Of a DNA stretch of 64,000 bases, positions 18,589-26,034 are shown in pieces. The translations under genes were made by a program, and so were the position numbers. Location of the stretch: assembly GCA_016716525.1 (NCBI GenBank), contig JADJWE010000002.1, forward strand, positions 186,001 through 250,000. Reading direction: 5' to 3'. The notes under the pieces were generated by a model. That model was not told where the DNA came from, did no database searches, and saw only the letters and a program-made list of their open reading frames with translations. Position 1 is the stretch's first letter; the number at the start of each line of letters is the position of its first letter. Source of the DNA: Candidatus Flexicrinis affinis. GTDB lineage: Bacteria > Chloroflexota > Anaerolineae > Aggregatilineales > Phototrophicaceae.

Positions 18589-18619
18589 GAGACCCGGTCG
18601 AATGGCCGGGTCTCTTCTT
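18589..18619 (+). terminator. Intrinsic terminator after the SWIM gene
   Basis: Perfect 9-bp stem GAGACCCGG (18589-18597) with CCGGGTCTC (18606-18614), 8-base loop, followed by a T-rich stretch. It lies 11 bases after the SWIM stop codon and just before the 3' end of the convergent glycosyltransferase. Confidence 0.85.
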
Positions 18620-18621
18620 GT

Positions 18622-19860
18622 CTATTCGGCGCCAATCACCTGCTCAACCGCATCGGCTGCCGCCTCTACTCCGCCAAGCGCCGCCATCTCCGCCGCCAGC
18701 GTGCGGCAGTTCTCCAACACCCACGACTCCCGCATGATTGCCCGCGCGCCTTCCCACAACTTGCCTTGACGCACGTCATGTGCGGTCAGGTTCAGCCCGA
18801 CCTTGGCCTGCGCCGCCCGCCGGGCCTGCCCGCGCTGATCGGCGGCATGCGGCACGACGATCTGCGGGACGCCCCACGTCACCGCAGCGTGCGTCGTGCC
18901 CATTCCGCCGTGGTGGATCATCAGGCGAGCGCGCGGTAGCACGGCGTCGAACGGCACGTAGGTCACAAGGCGCGTCCCTTTCGGAAGCGCGCGTACCAGC
19001 TCGGCTTTCTTGTCCGGCTCGATCGGGTTGTTCCCGATCGCGACGACAGGCAGCAGACCTTCGCGCGCCGCGGCCTGCGCGCCCCACGCGTAGAAGCCGA
19101 GGTCGCCAGTAAACGTGACCCCAAGCGTGACGACCGCCAGCGGCGTCTCGCGCGGCACGTTTTTCAGCCACTCCGGCTCCGGCACAGCGTGCGCCACCCC
19201 ACCCACAAAATGGTTCTCGGGAAGCAGCGCGTCGGCCTCGGCCTGATACCATCCCGGCGTGAAATACACGGTATGGGCATGCGGAGATTGAACGCTCGGC
19301 GTCGCGCCTTGCGAGAAGTTGGCGCCCGTCACGCCGAACTGCGCCGTCAGCCGTTCGACTCGCTCGCGGCTTTCACTGGCGAGTGTCTTCTGCACCCAGA
19401 ACAGGCCGTCCTCCTCCAGTTCACGCATAGCCGGCCAGCCGCACACGATCATGGGGACAGCAAGCGCCTCTGCCGCTACCGCCGATGCACTCAGAAACGG
19501 ATCGGTCAGTATCGCGTCCGGCGCCCCGTCGGTGCGCGCAAGATCCAGCAGCGAACGCGTTCCCGCGGACACCTTCGTCTCGTCGAGCCACGTATCGAGC
19601 GCCCGCTGATAGCGCAGGCGCACGGCTTCTTGCGGCGGGAGCGTCGACACGTCGGGCGCTGGTGGTGGAGGCCACAGCCATCCGGTATCGCTTACAGGTG
19701 CAAATCGCAGTCCTGCCGAGCCAATCGCACTGCGCAGCGCTTCGCCGCTGACCCATGTCACATCGTGCCCGCGCGCTTGGAGCACACGCGCTGTCCGCAG
19801 AAAGCCGCCCCAGTCGGTATGGCTATACAACGGCGCGGAGACGCACCAAATCCGAGCCAC
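18622..19860 (-). CDS. GT1-family glycosyltransferase, MGT/UGT-like
   Basis: A 412-residue GT-B fold enzyme that would transfer a sugar from a nucleotide donor to a small molecule or lipid. The N-terminal half starts with IWCVSAPLYSHTDWGGFLRTARVLQARGHDVTWVSG, the acceptor-binding Rossmann domain with a His usually acting as base. The C-terminal donor domain has VVTLGVTF, YVPFDAVLPRARLMIHHGGMGTT and GVPQIVVPHAADQ, matching the UGT/MGT signature (HxGGxGT, P-x-x-x-DQ). Length is typical. ATG start. Macrolide, sterol, carotenoid and lipid glucosyltransferases all share these motifs, so the substrate cannot be inferred. Confidence 0.88.
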   Translation of the reverse strand: MARIWCVSAPLYSHTDWGGFLRTARVLQARGHDVTWVSGEALRSAIGSAGLRFAPVSDTGWLWPPPPAPDVSTLPPQEAVRLRYQRALDTWLDETKVSAGTRSLLDLARTDGAPDAILTDPFLSASAVAAEALAVPMIVCGWPAMRELEEDGLFWVQKTLASESRERVERLTAQFGVTGANFSQGATPSVQSPHAHTVYFTPGWYQAEADALLPENHFVGGVAHAVPEPEWLKNVPRETPLAVVTLGVTFTGDLGFYAWGAQAAAREGLLPVVAIGNNPIEPDKKAELVRALPKGTRLVTYVPFDAVLPRARLMIHHGGMGTTHAAVTWGVPQIVVPHAADQRGQARRAAQAKVGLNLTAHDVRQGKLWEGARAIMRESWVLENCRTLAAEMAALGGVEAAADAVEQVIGAE

Positions 19861-19925
19861 GTTCGCTCCTCGCTATCCTAAATGGCGTTGCATAGGGAGA
19901 CTCTAGTGTATGGATGTCGGCTTCG

Positions 19926-22124
19926 CTATGCCGACGCGGCGGTTCGCACCCAGCGCAGCGGACGCATCCCGTTGACGGTGACGATCAGTGCCATCCCAAC
20001 GTCGGCAAAGACCGCGGCCCACAGCGACGCCGACCCTTCCAGCGCCAGCACCATGAAGATCGCCTTGAGCGCAAAGCTGAGCGCGATGTTCTGCCGGATG
20101 ACGCTGCGTGTGAAGCGCGCCAGTCGGATCGTTAGCGGAAGCAGGCGCAAGTTGTCGCCCATTAGCGCGACATCGGCAGTTTCGACGGCCTGCGGGCTGC
20201 CCATCGCGCCCATCGCAACGCCGATGTCCGCCGCCGCAAGGGCAGGCGCATCGTTGACTCCGTCGCCGACCATCGCCGTTACGCCGTGCGACTCGCGGAA
20301 CCGCCGAATCGCGTCGGCCTTGTCCGCCGGCAGCAGACCCGCATACACGGTCTCAATGCCAACCTGCTTGGCGATCGTGCGCGCGGCCGCCTCGTGGTCG
20401 CCGGTCAGCATGGCCGTATTCAGTCCCAGCGTGTGAAGTTCAGACACCACCTGCCCTGCATCGGCGCGCAGCGTGTCGGCAAACGAGATCGCGCCTTGCA
20501 CGGTGCCGTCCGCCTTGACCAGCATCGTCGTACTACCCTGCGACTCGGCCTCGTGCGCCCAACTGCACAGCGCGTCAGCATGCGGATGCTCGGCGTCGAA
20601 GTAGGCGTGGCTCCCGATCAGCACGTCGTGGCCGTCGACCGTGCCGTGGATGCCACGCCCCGGAAGGGACTCGACCGATTCTGCAGCGGAATACGCCTGT
20701 GCGTTCGCGCGCCCCGCCGCCGCGGCGACAACCGCCTCGGCCAACGGATGTGCAGACCGCTGTTCGACCGCCGCCGCCAACCCGAGCAGGTCGTCGCACG
20801 CCGCGCACGCGGGATCGCCGGTGCATTCCAACGAGCGCCAGCCAACGACTTGCGGACGCCCTTCGGTCACGGTACCGGTCTTGTCGAGCGCGATTGCCTT
20901 GACTCTCCCGAGCATCTCGAGATGCGCCCCGCCTTTAATCAACACGCCGCGCCGCGCCGCCGCGGTTAAGCCGCTGATGACCGTCACCGGTGTGCTGATG
21001 ACCAGCGCGCACGGACAGGCGATCACCAGCAGGGCGAGCGCGCGGTACAGCCAGCCGTGGCTCTCTGGCGTATCGAAGAACGGAGCGCTGAACAACAGCG
21101 GCGGAAGCACGGCAACCGCCAGCGCCAGCAGCGCGACCGCCGGCGTGTAGATCGCGGCGAACGAGTCGATCATGCGTTGAGTCGGCGCCTTGGCAGCCTG
21201 CGACTCCTCGACCAGCTTGACGATCCGGCTGAGCGTATTGTCTTCCGCCGCGGCCGTGATCTCGATGTGCAGCACGCCATCCCCGTTGATCGTTCCGGCG
21301 TACACTGCGTCGCCTTCGGCGCGTTCGACCGGCAGCGACTCGCCTGTAATCGGCGCTTGATTCACCGCGCTCCTGCCACTGACGATGACGCCGTCGCCCG
21401 GTACCGCCTCGCCCGAACGCACGACAACCCGATCGCCGATCGTCAGCGCATCCGCCGCGACTTGCGTTTCGATGCCCGCGCTGTCAATTCGCCGCGCTGT
21501 CCGCGGCTTGAGCGCCAGCAGCGCACGAATGCTGCGGCGCGCGCGCTCGACGGTGTAGCCTTCCAACGCCTCACCGACGGCGAACAGGATCACGACGACC
21601 GCGGCCTCGAGCATCTCGCCGATGATGACCGCCCCAACCGCCGCAATCGTCATTAGCATGTTGATGTTGAAGCGACGATTGATCCGAAGTCCGTTGATGC
21701 CGGAGCGCGCAATCGGGATTACCGCGACCACCAGCGCGCCAAGCAGCAGCCCGTCGGCCATACGCGGGTCGATGACGCCCAGTATCGCCAGCACGACGGC
21801 GATGACGGCCAGCAACGCGCCGGCAAGCGCCATGCGCGTTTCATTTGCACCGAGCAGATAGTCGACGAATCCGACAGCCCCGCCTCGGCCGGCGTTCGTT
21901 TGATCGGCCGCGGACGCTTGCGCTTCGTTATGGAGGGACTTTCCGAGTGCGTTGGCGCGCACCTGAAGCTGCTCGAACGACGCGCTGCCTGTGACGATCA
22001 GTCGCGCTCCCATGTAATCGACGTGGGCGGCTTCGACACCACTCAGCCGCCGGATTCCGTCCTCCAACTCGCGGGCGCAGTTGGCGCAGTCCATGCCTTC
22101 CACGCGGTAGGTTCGTCCGGTCAT
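19926..22124 (-). CDS. zntA: Zn2+/Cd2+/Pb2+-type P1B-ATPase
   Basis: Metal efflux pump of 732 residues. A single N-terminal heavy-metal-associated domain carries GMDCANC (about 9-15), followed by the membrane domain. The ion-binding CPC lies in IACPCALVISTP; the ISTP continuation is typical of the Zn/Cd/Pb subgroup (P1B-2), whereas copper pumps have GLATP. Actuator GESLPV, phosphorylation DKTGT, the HP motif in SAHPLAEA and hinge MVGDGVNDAPALAAADIG are intact. Eight transmembrane helices are expected. ATG at 22124 with AAGGA about 10 bases upstream. A perfect ArsR/SmtB-type operator lies 33 bases upstream, so induction by metal is expected. The sensor gene is not in the window. Confidence 0.93.
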   Translation of the reverse strand: MTGRTYRVEGMDCANCARELEDGIRRLSGVEAAHVDYMGARLIVTGSASFEQLQVRANALGKSLHNEAQASAADQTNAGRGGAVGFVDYLLGANETRMALAGALLAVIAVVLAILGVIDPRMADGLLLGALVVAVIPIARSGINGLRINRRFNINMLMTIAAVGAVIIGEMLEAAVVVILFAVGEALEGYTVERARRSIRALLALKPRTARRIDSAGIETQVAADALTIGDRVVVRSGEAVPGDGVIVSGRSAVNQAPITGESLPVERAEGDAVYAGTINGDGVLHIEITAAAEDNTLSRIVKLVEESQAAKAPTQRMIDSFAAIYTPAVALLALAVAVLPPLLFSAPFFDTPESHGWLYRALALLVIACPCALVISTPVTVISGLTAAARRGVLIKGGAHLEMLGRVKAIALDKTGTVTEGRPQVVGWRSLECTGDPACAACDDLLGLAAAVEQRSAHPLAEAVVAAAAGRANAQAYSAAESVESLPGRGIHGTVDGHDVLIGSHAYFDAEHPHADALCSWAHEAESQGSTTMLVKADGTVQGAISFADTLRADAGQVVSELHTLGLNTAMLTGDHEAAARTIAKQVGIETVYAGLLPADKADAIRRFRESHGVTAMVGDGVNDAPALAAADIGVAMGAMGSPQAVETADVALMGDNLRLLPLTIRLARFTRSVIRQNIALSFALKAIFMVLALEGSASLWAAVFADVGMALIVTVNGMRPLRWVRTAASA

Positions 22125-22137
22125 CGACCGTATCCTT

Positions 22138-22156
22138 ATTGAGACTCAACCTCAAT
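22138..22156. promoter_or_regulatory. Second dyad between operator and ATPase start
   Basis: ATTGAG (22138-22143) and CTCAAT (22151-22156) form a 6-base inverted repeat with a 7-base spacer, containing the overlapping palindrome TTGAG-A-CTCAA. It abuts the ArsR-type operator and lies in the 5' untranslated region of the ATPase. It may be a second protein site or only a leader hairpin. Confidence 0.35.
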
Positions 22157-22176
22157 ATATGAACATTTGTTCATAT
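22157..22176. promoter_or_regulatory. ArsR/SmtB-type operator of the metal-pump gene
   Basis: Perfect dyad: 9-base arms ATATGAACA and TGTTCATAT around a 2-base centre. The core TGAACA-N2-TGTTCA is the classical site of the SmtB/CzrA/NmtR group of ArsR-family metal sensors, which leave DNA when they bind Zn, Cd, Ni or similar ions. It overlaps a TATATT hexamer that could be the -10 of the divergent minus-strand ATPase promoter. Confidence 0.82.
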
Positions 22177-22239
22177 CTTGGGCCCGAGTGTGCCACATCC
22201 CATACACCTTGTCAAATTCGCCGCTTGGCCGTTGACCGG

Positions 22240-22269
22240 TTGCCGCATCGCACGGTTACCACCTATACT
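22240..22269 (+). promoter_or_regulatory. Promoter of the cyclase pair
   Basis: TTGCCG (22240-22245), 18-base spacer, TATACT (22264-22269). Transcription from about 22275 would exclude the upstream ATG at 22178 and leave ATG 22301 as the first start. It is 64 bases from the metal operator, so co-regulation with the ATPase is not implied. Confidence 0.5.
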
Positions 22270-22300
22270 TGGCAGATCGCGTGTCGTACGGGTTACGCGC

Positions 22301-24082
22301 ATGACCTCCACGCCTACCGGGATGCAATCGACCGAAGCGGTCGCCATCGAAATCAACGAGCTCAAGCCCCTGCTCACCGCTACGGAGCAGGCCTTGCTGC
22401 GCCAAAGCGAGCTGCTGCGTTCGCGCGGGCTGGGCCTGCCGTCGATGACCCACACGGCGATCAATAGCTTGATCCACTCGCTGGATACGTTTCTGCGCAT
22501 CCTCCGCGATGAACAGCGCGAGGTCGCGCAGCTGCGCACGTTGGTCGCCAACTCGGCCTCGTTTAGCGGGTCGTTCGACCTCGACGAGATTCTGTCCGAT
22601 GCCATGGACGGCATCATCACGATGACCGGCGCCGAGCGGGGCTGCATCATCCTCGTCGACGACGCAGGCAACTTGGACTTTCACGTCCTGCGCGACGGTA
22701 CGACAGCCGCCAATCGCGGTCAAGTGCTGGACGGGTCGAATGCCGAACAGCAATTCAGCCGTTCGATCATTAACCGCGCGATGGAGACCGGCGAGGCGCT
22801 CCTCACTCACAACGCCCACGACGATCAGCGGTTGGTCGGTATGCAAAGCGTCGCGGCGCTCGACCTACGCTCGGTCTTGTGTGCACCGCTGCGCTATCGC
22901 GACGACATGCTCGGCGTGGTGTATGTCGACAATCGGCTTCGCTCCGGCGTATTCGGCGAGCGCGAGAAGGCGCTGCTGGTCGCTTTTGCCAATCAGGTCG
23001 CTGTTGCCATGAGCAACGCGCGCCTCTTCAATAATCTGCAGGCGACGATCAGCGAGATTACGCAAGTCAAGGAGCTGACCGACAACGTCTACAATAGCAT
23101 CGACAGCGGGGTCATCACGATCGACGGCGAGGGCTTCGTCGTCCAAGCCAATCGTGCCGCCGCCGACCTGCTCGACCGGCCAGACCCGAATGCCCTGAAC
23201 GGACAGCCGGTCGCCGACCTGCTTGAACCGGTCCTTGAGCCGCTGGCACGCGCGATTACGCAGGTCAATTCCGGCGCGCGCGAATCGTCGTTCGAAGCGA
23301 CGGCAACGTTTGGCAGCAAGCCCAGCGTCGTGATTAACGTCCGCGTCAACCCGCTTGTCGGGCGTGACGTGCACGGGGCCGGCCACGTCATCGTGCTCGA
23401 AGACCTCACCGTTCAACGCGAGCGGGCCGAGACTCTGCGCATGTTCAAGTATTACCTGCCGCCGGAGATGGTCGACAACATCCAGCAGATCGCCGGGCTC
23501 GGGTTTGAAGGCGAGCGCCGTGAGGTGTCGTGCATGTACGTCGACGTGCGTCCGCTGGCCACCATGCCGGCCATGCGTCCACAGCTCCTCATGGAAGAGG
23601 TCAACATTTACTTGTCGCGCGCGACCGACTGCATTCACGAAGCCGGCGGCATGATCGACAAGTACATGGGCACCGAAATCATGGCATTGTTCAACACGCA
23701 GCTCAATCCGCTGGCCAATCACGCGGCCTGTGCGATTAACGCGGCCCTGCAGATCCACGAAAACTTCGCTGTGATCTACGACTCACTCGGGATCGACCAA
23801 GCCCAGTACCGCATCGGGATCAACACCGGCGTGGCGACGCTGGGGAACGTGGGCAGCAACACGCGCCGCGACTTCACCGCCATCGGCGACGCGATCAACC
23901 TTGCCAAGCGCCTCGAAGAGAGCGCGCTCGACGGCCAGATCGTCATCAGCGAAGACGTCCGCACCCATGCCGAACAGCACCCTCTGCCGGGCATCGGCAA
24001 AGTCGAGTATCACGCGCTGGAACCGCTGCAGGTCCGTGGTCGCCAGCAGCAGACCGCGATCTACTTGGCACGGCCGTTATGA
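22301..24082 (+). CDS. GAF-PAS-class III cyclase homology protein, lacks second metal Asp
   Basis: Signalling protein of 593 residues: an N-terminal helical region (1-85), a GAF domain (about 95-245, starting DLDEILSDAMDGI), a short coiled coil, a PAS domain (about 258-378, YNSIDSGVITIDGEGFVVQAN) and a class III nucleotidyl cyclase homology domain (about 405-575). Catalytic positions: metal Asp415 is present (MYVDVR), the purine Lys454 is present, the second metal Asp is Thr458 (KYMGTE instead of KYMGDA), and the purine-site Thr, transition-state Asn533 and Arg537 are present (DFTAIGDAINLAKRL). The GFT motif after the first Asp is also lost. ATG at 22301 is preferred over 22178 because the promoter lies between them. 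ATGA overlap with the next gene. See the finding on complementarity. Confidence 0.85.
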   Translation: MTSTPTGMQSTEAVAIEINELKPLLTATEQALLRQSELLRSRGLGLPSMTHTAINSLIHSLDTFLRILRDEQREVAQLRTLVANSASFSGSFDLDEILSDAMDGIITMTGAERGCIILVDDAGNLDFHVLRDGTTAANRGQVLDGSNAEQQFSRSIINRAMETGEALLTHNAHDDQRLVGMQSVAALDLRSVLCAPLRYRDDMLGVVYVDNRLRSGVFGEREKALLVAFANQVAVAMSNARLFNNLQATISEITQVKELTDNVYNSIDSGVITIDGEGFVVQANRAAADLLDRPDPNALNGQPVADLLEPVLEPLARAITQVNSGARESSFEATATFGSKPSVVINVRVNPLVGRDVHGAGHVIVLEDLTVQRERAETLRMFKYYLPPEMVDNIQQIAGLGFEGERREVSCMYVDVRPLATMPAMRPQLLMEEVNIYLSRATDCIHEAGGMIDKYMGTEIMALFNTQLNPLANHAACAINAALQIHENFAVIYDSLGIDQAQYRIGINTGVATLGNVGSNTRRDFTAIGDAINLAKRLEESALDGQIVISEDVRTHAEQHPLPGIGKVEYHALEPLQVRGRQQQTAIYLARPL

Positions 24083-25941
24083 GCGAAGACACTTTCCGCA
24101 TCAGCGAAGGCGGCCCGTCCGAACTGCCGAATAACAGTCAGGAGGCCGCGCGTAAGCTCGCGCAGCGGGCCGATGACGTCGTCACACTGCTCAAGAGCCA
24201 GCGCGACCTGCTGCGCCAGCGCGGCATGAACCTACCGGTCGGCGCGCTGGAGACGGTGCTGACCGTCAAAAGCCGCCTCGAAGCCCTGAACAAGAAAATC
24301 GTATCGACGCTGATCGAACTGCGCACGCTGCGCGCGCTGGCCGAGACGACGTCGCTCATCACCAGCAACCTCGACACCGACGACGTGCTCAATCAGGTGA
24401 TGGACACCGTTGTCGGACTGACCGGCGCCGAACGCGGTTACATCGTCCTGAAAGACCGCGAGACCGGGGCCTTCGACCAATTCACCGTGGCCCGCGGCAT
24501 CGACATCGACTCGCTGTCGGCCGACCGCACGCCCGGCATTCCCAACCGTGACTACGCCGTCAGCCGCACGATCATCAACGAGGTCGCAACGTCCGGCCAG
24601 CCGGTGATCACGACCAATGCGCTGGAAGACGAGCGCTTTCAGTCGCAGCAGAGCATCGTAGGTCACGCCATGCGCAGCGTGCTTGCCGTACCGCTTCTGG
24701 TGCGCGGGGAGCTGACCGGCATTGTGTACTGCGACAACCGCGTACTGGCGGGCTTGTTCGCCCAGCGCGAACTCGAGCTTGTGACGACCTTTGCCGAGCA
24801 TGCCGCGGTCGCGATCGACAACGCCCGCCTGTTCCAAGCCCTGCGCGACCAGCTCGCCGAGGTCACTGCCCTGCGCGACGAACTCGACCGCATCTTCGAG
24901 TCGATCACCGCCGGCGTGCTCACGCTCGACCGCTCCGGCACGATCACGCTGTGCAACCGCGCCGCGACCACTATCTTCAACGCGCCGGATGCCATGACGG
25001 GCGGCGTGCTAACCGACTACGTCAACGAAATGCCCGGCCCGCTGCAAAGCGCGATGACGTACGTCCGCGCTTCTAGTCGGCCCATGCCGTTCGACTTGGC
25101 GCTGTTCATCCCCGGGCGCGGCGAGTGCCATCTGAACATCGTCATGTCCCCACTGGCGGACGGCACCGGCTTGGCGCTCGTGATCGACGATCTCACCGTC
25201 GAGAAGGCGCGCGAGCAGCAGTTGGCCGAGGTCACGCGCTACCTGCCAACCGCGCTGGTCAAGAATCTGGCGTCCGTCTCCAATTCGGATGTGCGCGGGC
25301 AGGAGCGTCAGATCACAGCCATGTTCTGCGACGTGCGCGGCTTCACGCGCTTCAGCGAGAACATCGACCCCGGCGAGGTCGTGCGCGTCATCAACCAGTA
25401 CTTGAGCCTTGCCAGCGACGCTATCGGCTTGTTCGAGGGCGTGGTCGATAAGTACATGGGCGATGCCGTCACGGGCCTGTTCAATACGCAGCTGAACCCG
25501 CAGGAAGACCACGCCATCCGGGCCATCAGTGCCGGCTTGACCATGCTGGCCGAGTTGGCTGCCCTACACGAAACGATGCCGGAGAACTACCGGCTCGACT
25601 TCGGCATCGGGATCGACAGTGGACTGGCGGTGTTGGGCAACGTCGGCAGCATGGACCGGCGCGAGTTCACTGCGTTGGGCGAGCCGACCGTTTTGTCGAA
25701 GATCCTGCAAGAGAATGCGCGCGCATCGGTGCTGATCAGCGAAGCGACGTACAAATTGGTGGCCGAAACCTTCCAATGCGAACCGGTCGTCCTCGAAAAG
25801 ACCAAAGGCTACCAAGACTTGACCACGGCCTATCGGGTTGTACGGCGCAAGCACAATACGGGACTGGTCGCGCTCCTGATCGACTCCGAGCTGGCCGACC
25901 TGATCCACAAGACCGATTCGGCAGACAATGCCGTCGATTAG
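24079..25941 (+). CDS. GAF-PAS-class III cyclase homology protein, lacks Asn/Arg pair
   Basis: Paralogue of the preceding protein, 620 residues, same order: helical N terminus, GAF (about 95-255), PAS (about 265-380), cyclase domain (about 410-580). Both metal Asps are present, Asp418 in FCDVRGFT and Asp462 in KYMGDA (canonical spacing of 44), as are the purine Lys458 and Thr531. The transition-state Asn and Arg are Val538 and Ile542 (FTALGEPTVLSKILQ). A homodimer should therefore be inactive, but it supplies exactly what the upstream protein lacks. Its ATG overlaps the upstream stop (ATGA), ensuring coupled, near-stoichiometric translation. ATP versus GTP specificity is not certain; Lys plus Thr is the usual adenylate cyclase pair in bacterial class IIIb enzymes. 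Confidence 0.87.
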   Translation: MSEDTFRISEGGPSELPNNSQEAARKLAQRADDVVTLLKSQRDLLRQRGMNLPVGALETVLTVKSRLEALNKKIVSTLIELRTLRALAETTSLITSNLDTDDVLNQVMDTVVGLTGAERGYIVLKDRETGAFDQFTVARGIDIDSLSADRTPGIPNRDYAVSRTIINEVATSGQPVITTNALEDERFQSQQSIVGHAMRSVLAVPLLVRGELTGIVYCDNRVLAGLFAQRELELVTTFAEHAAVAIDNARLFQALRDQLAEVTALRDELDRIFESITAGVLTLDRSGTITLCNRAATTIFNAPDAMTGGVLTDYVNEMPGPLQSAMTYVRASSRPMPFDLALFIPGRGECHLNIVMSPLADGTGLALVIDDLTVEKAREQQLAEVTRYLPTALVKNLASVSNSDVRGQERQITAMFCDVRGFTRFSENIDPGEVVRVINQYLSLASDAIGLFEGVVDKYMGDAVTGLFNTQLNPQEDHAIRAISAGLTMLAELAALHETMPENYRLDFGIGIDSGLAVLGNVGSMDRREFTALGEPTVLSKILQENARASVLISEATYKLVAETFQCEPVVLEKTKGYQDLTTAYRVVRRKHNTGLVALLIDSELADLIHKTDSADNAVD

Positions 25942-26034
25942 CGCCATCGCTTGCGCGAATCCTCATAGTCAGCTAACCCAAATTGCGCATAATGCGGCGA
26001 TCACCGCGGACCGCAAATTATGAAGGAACCGCCC

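Noticed and set aside
22178..22300. Upstream start of the first cyclase gene
   Set aside because: A promoter with good spacing lies downstream of it and the extra 41 residues are not protein-like.
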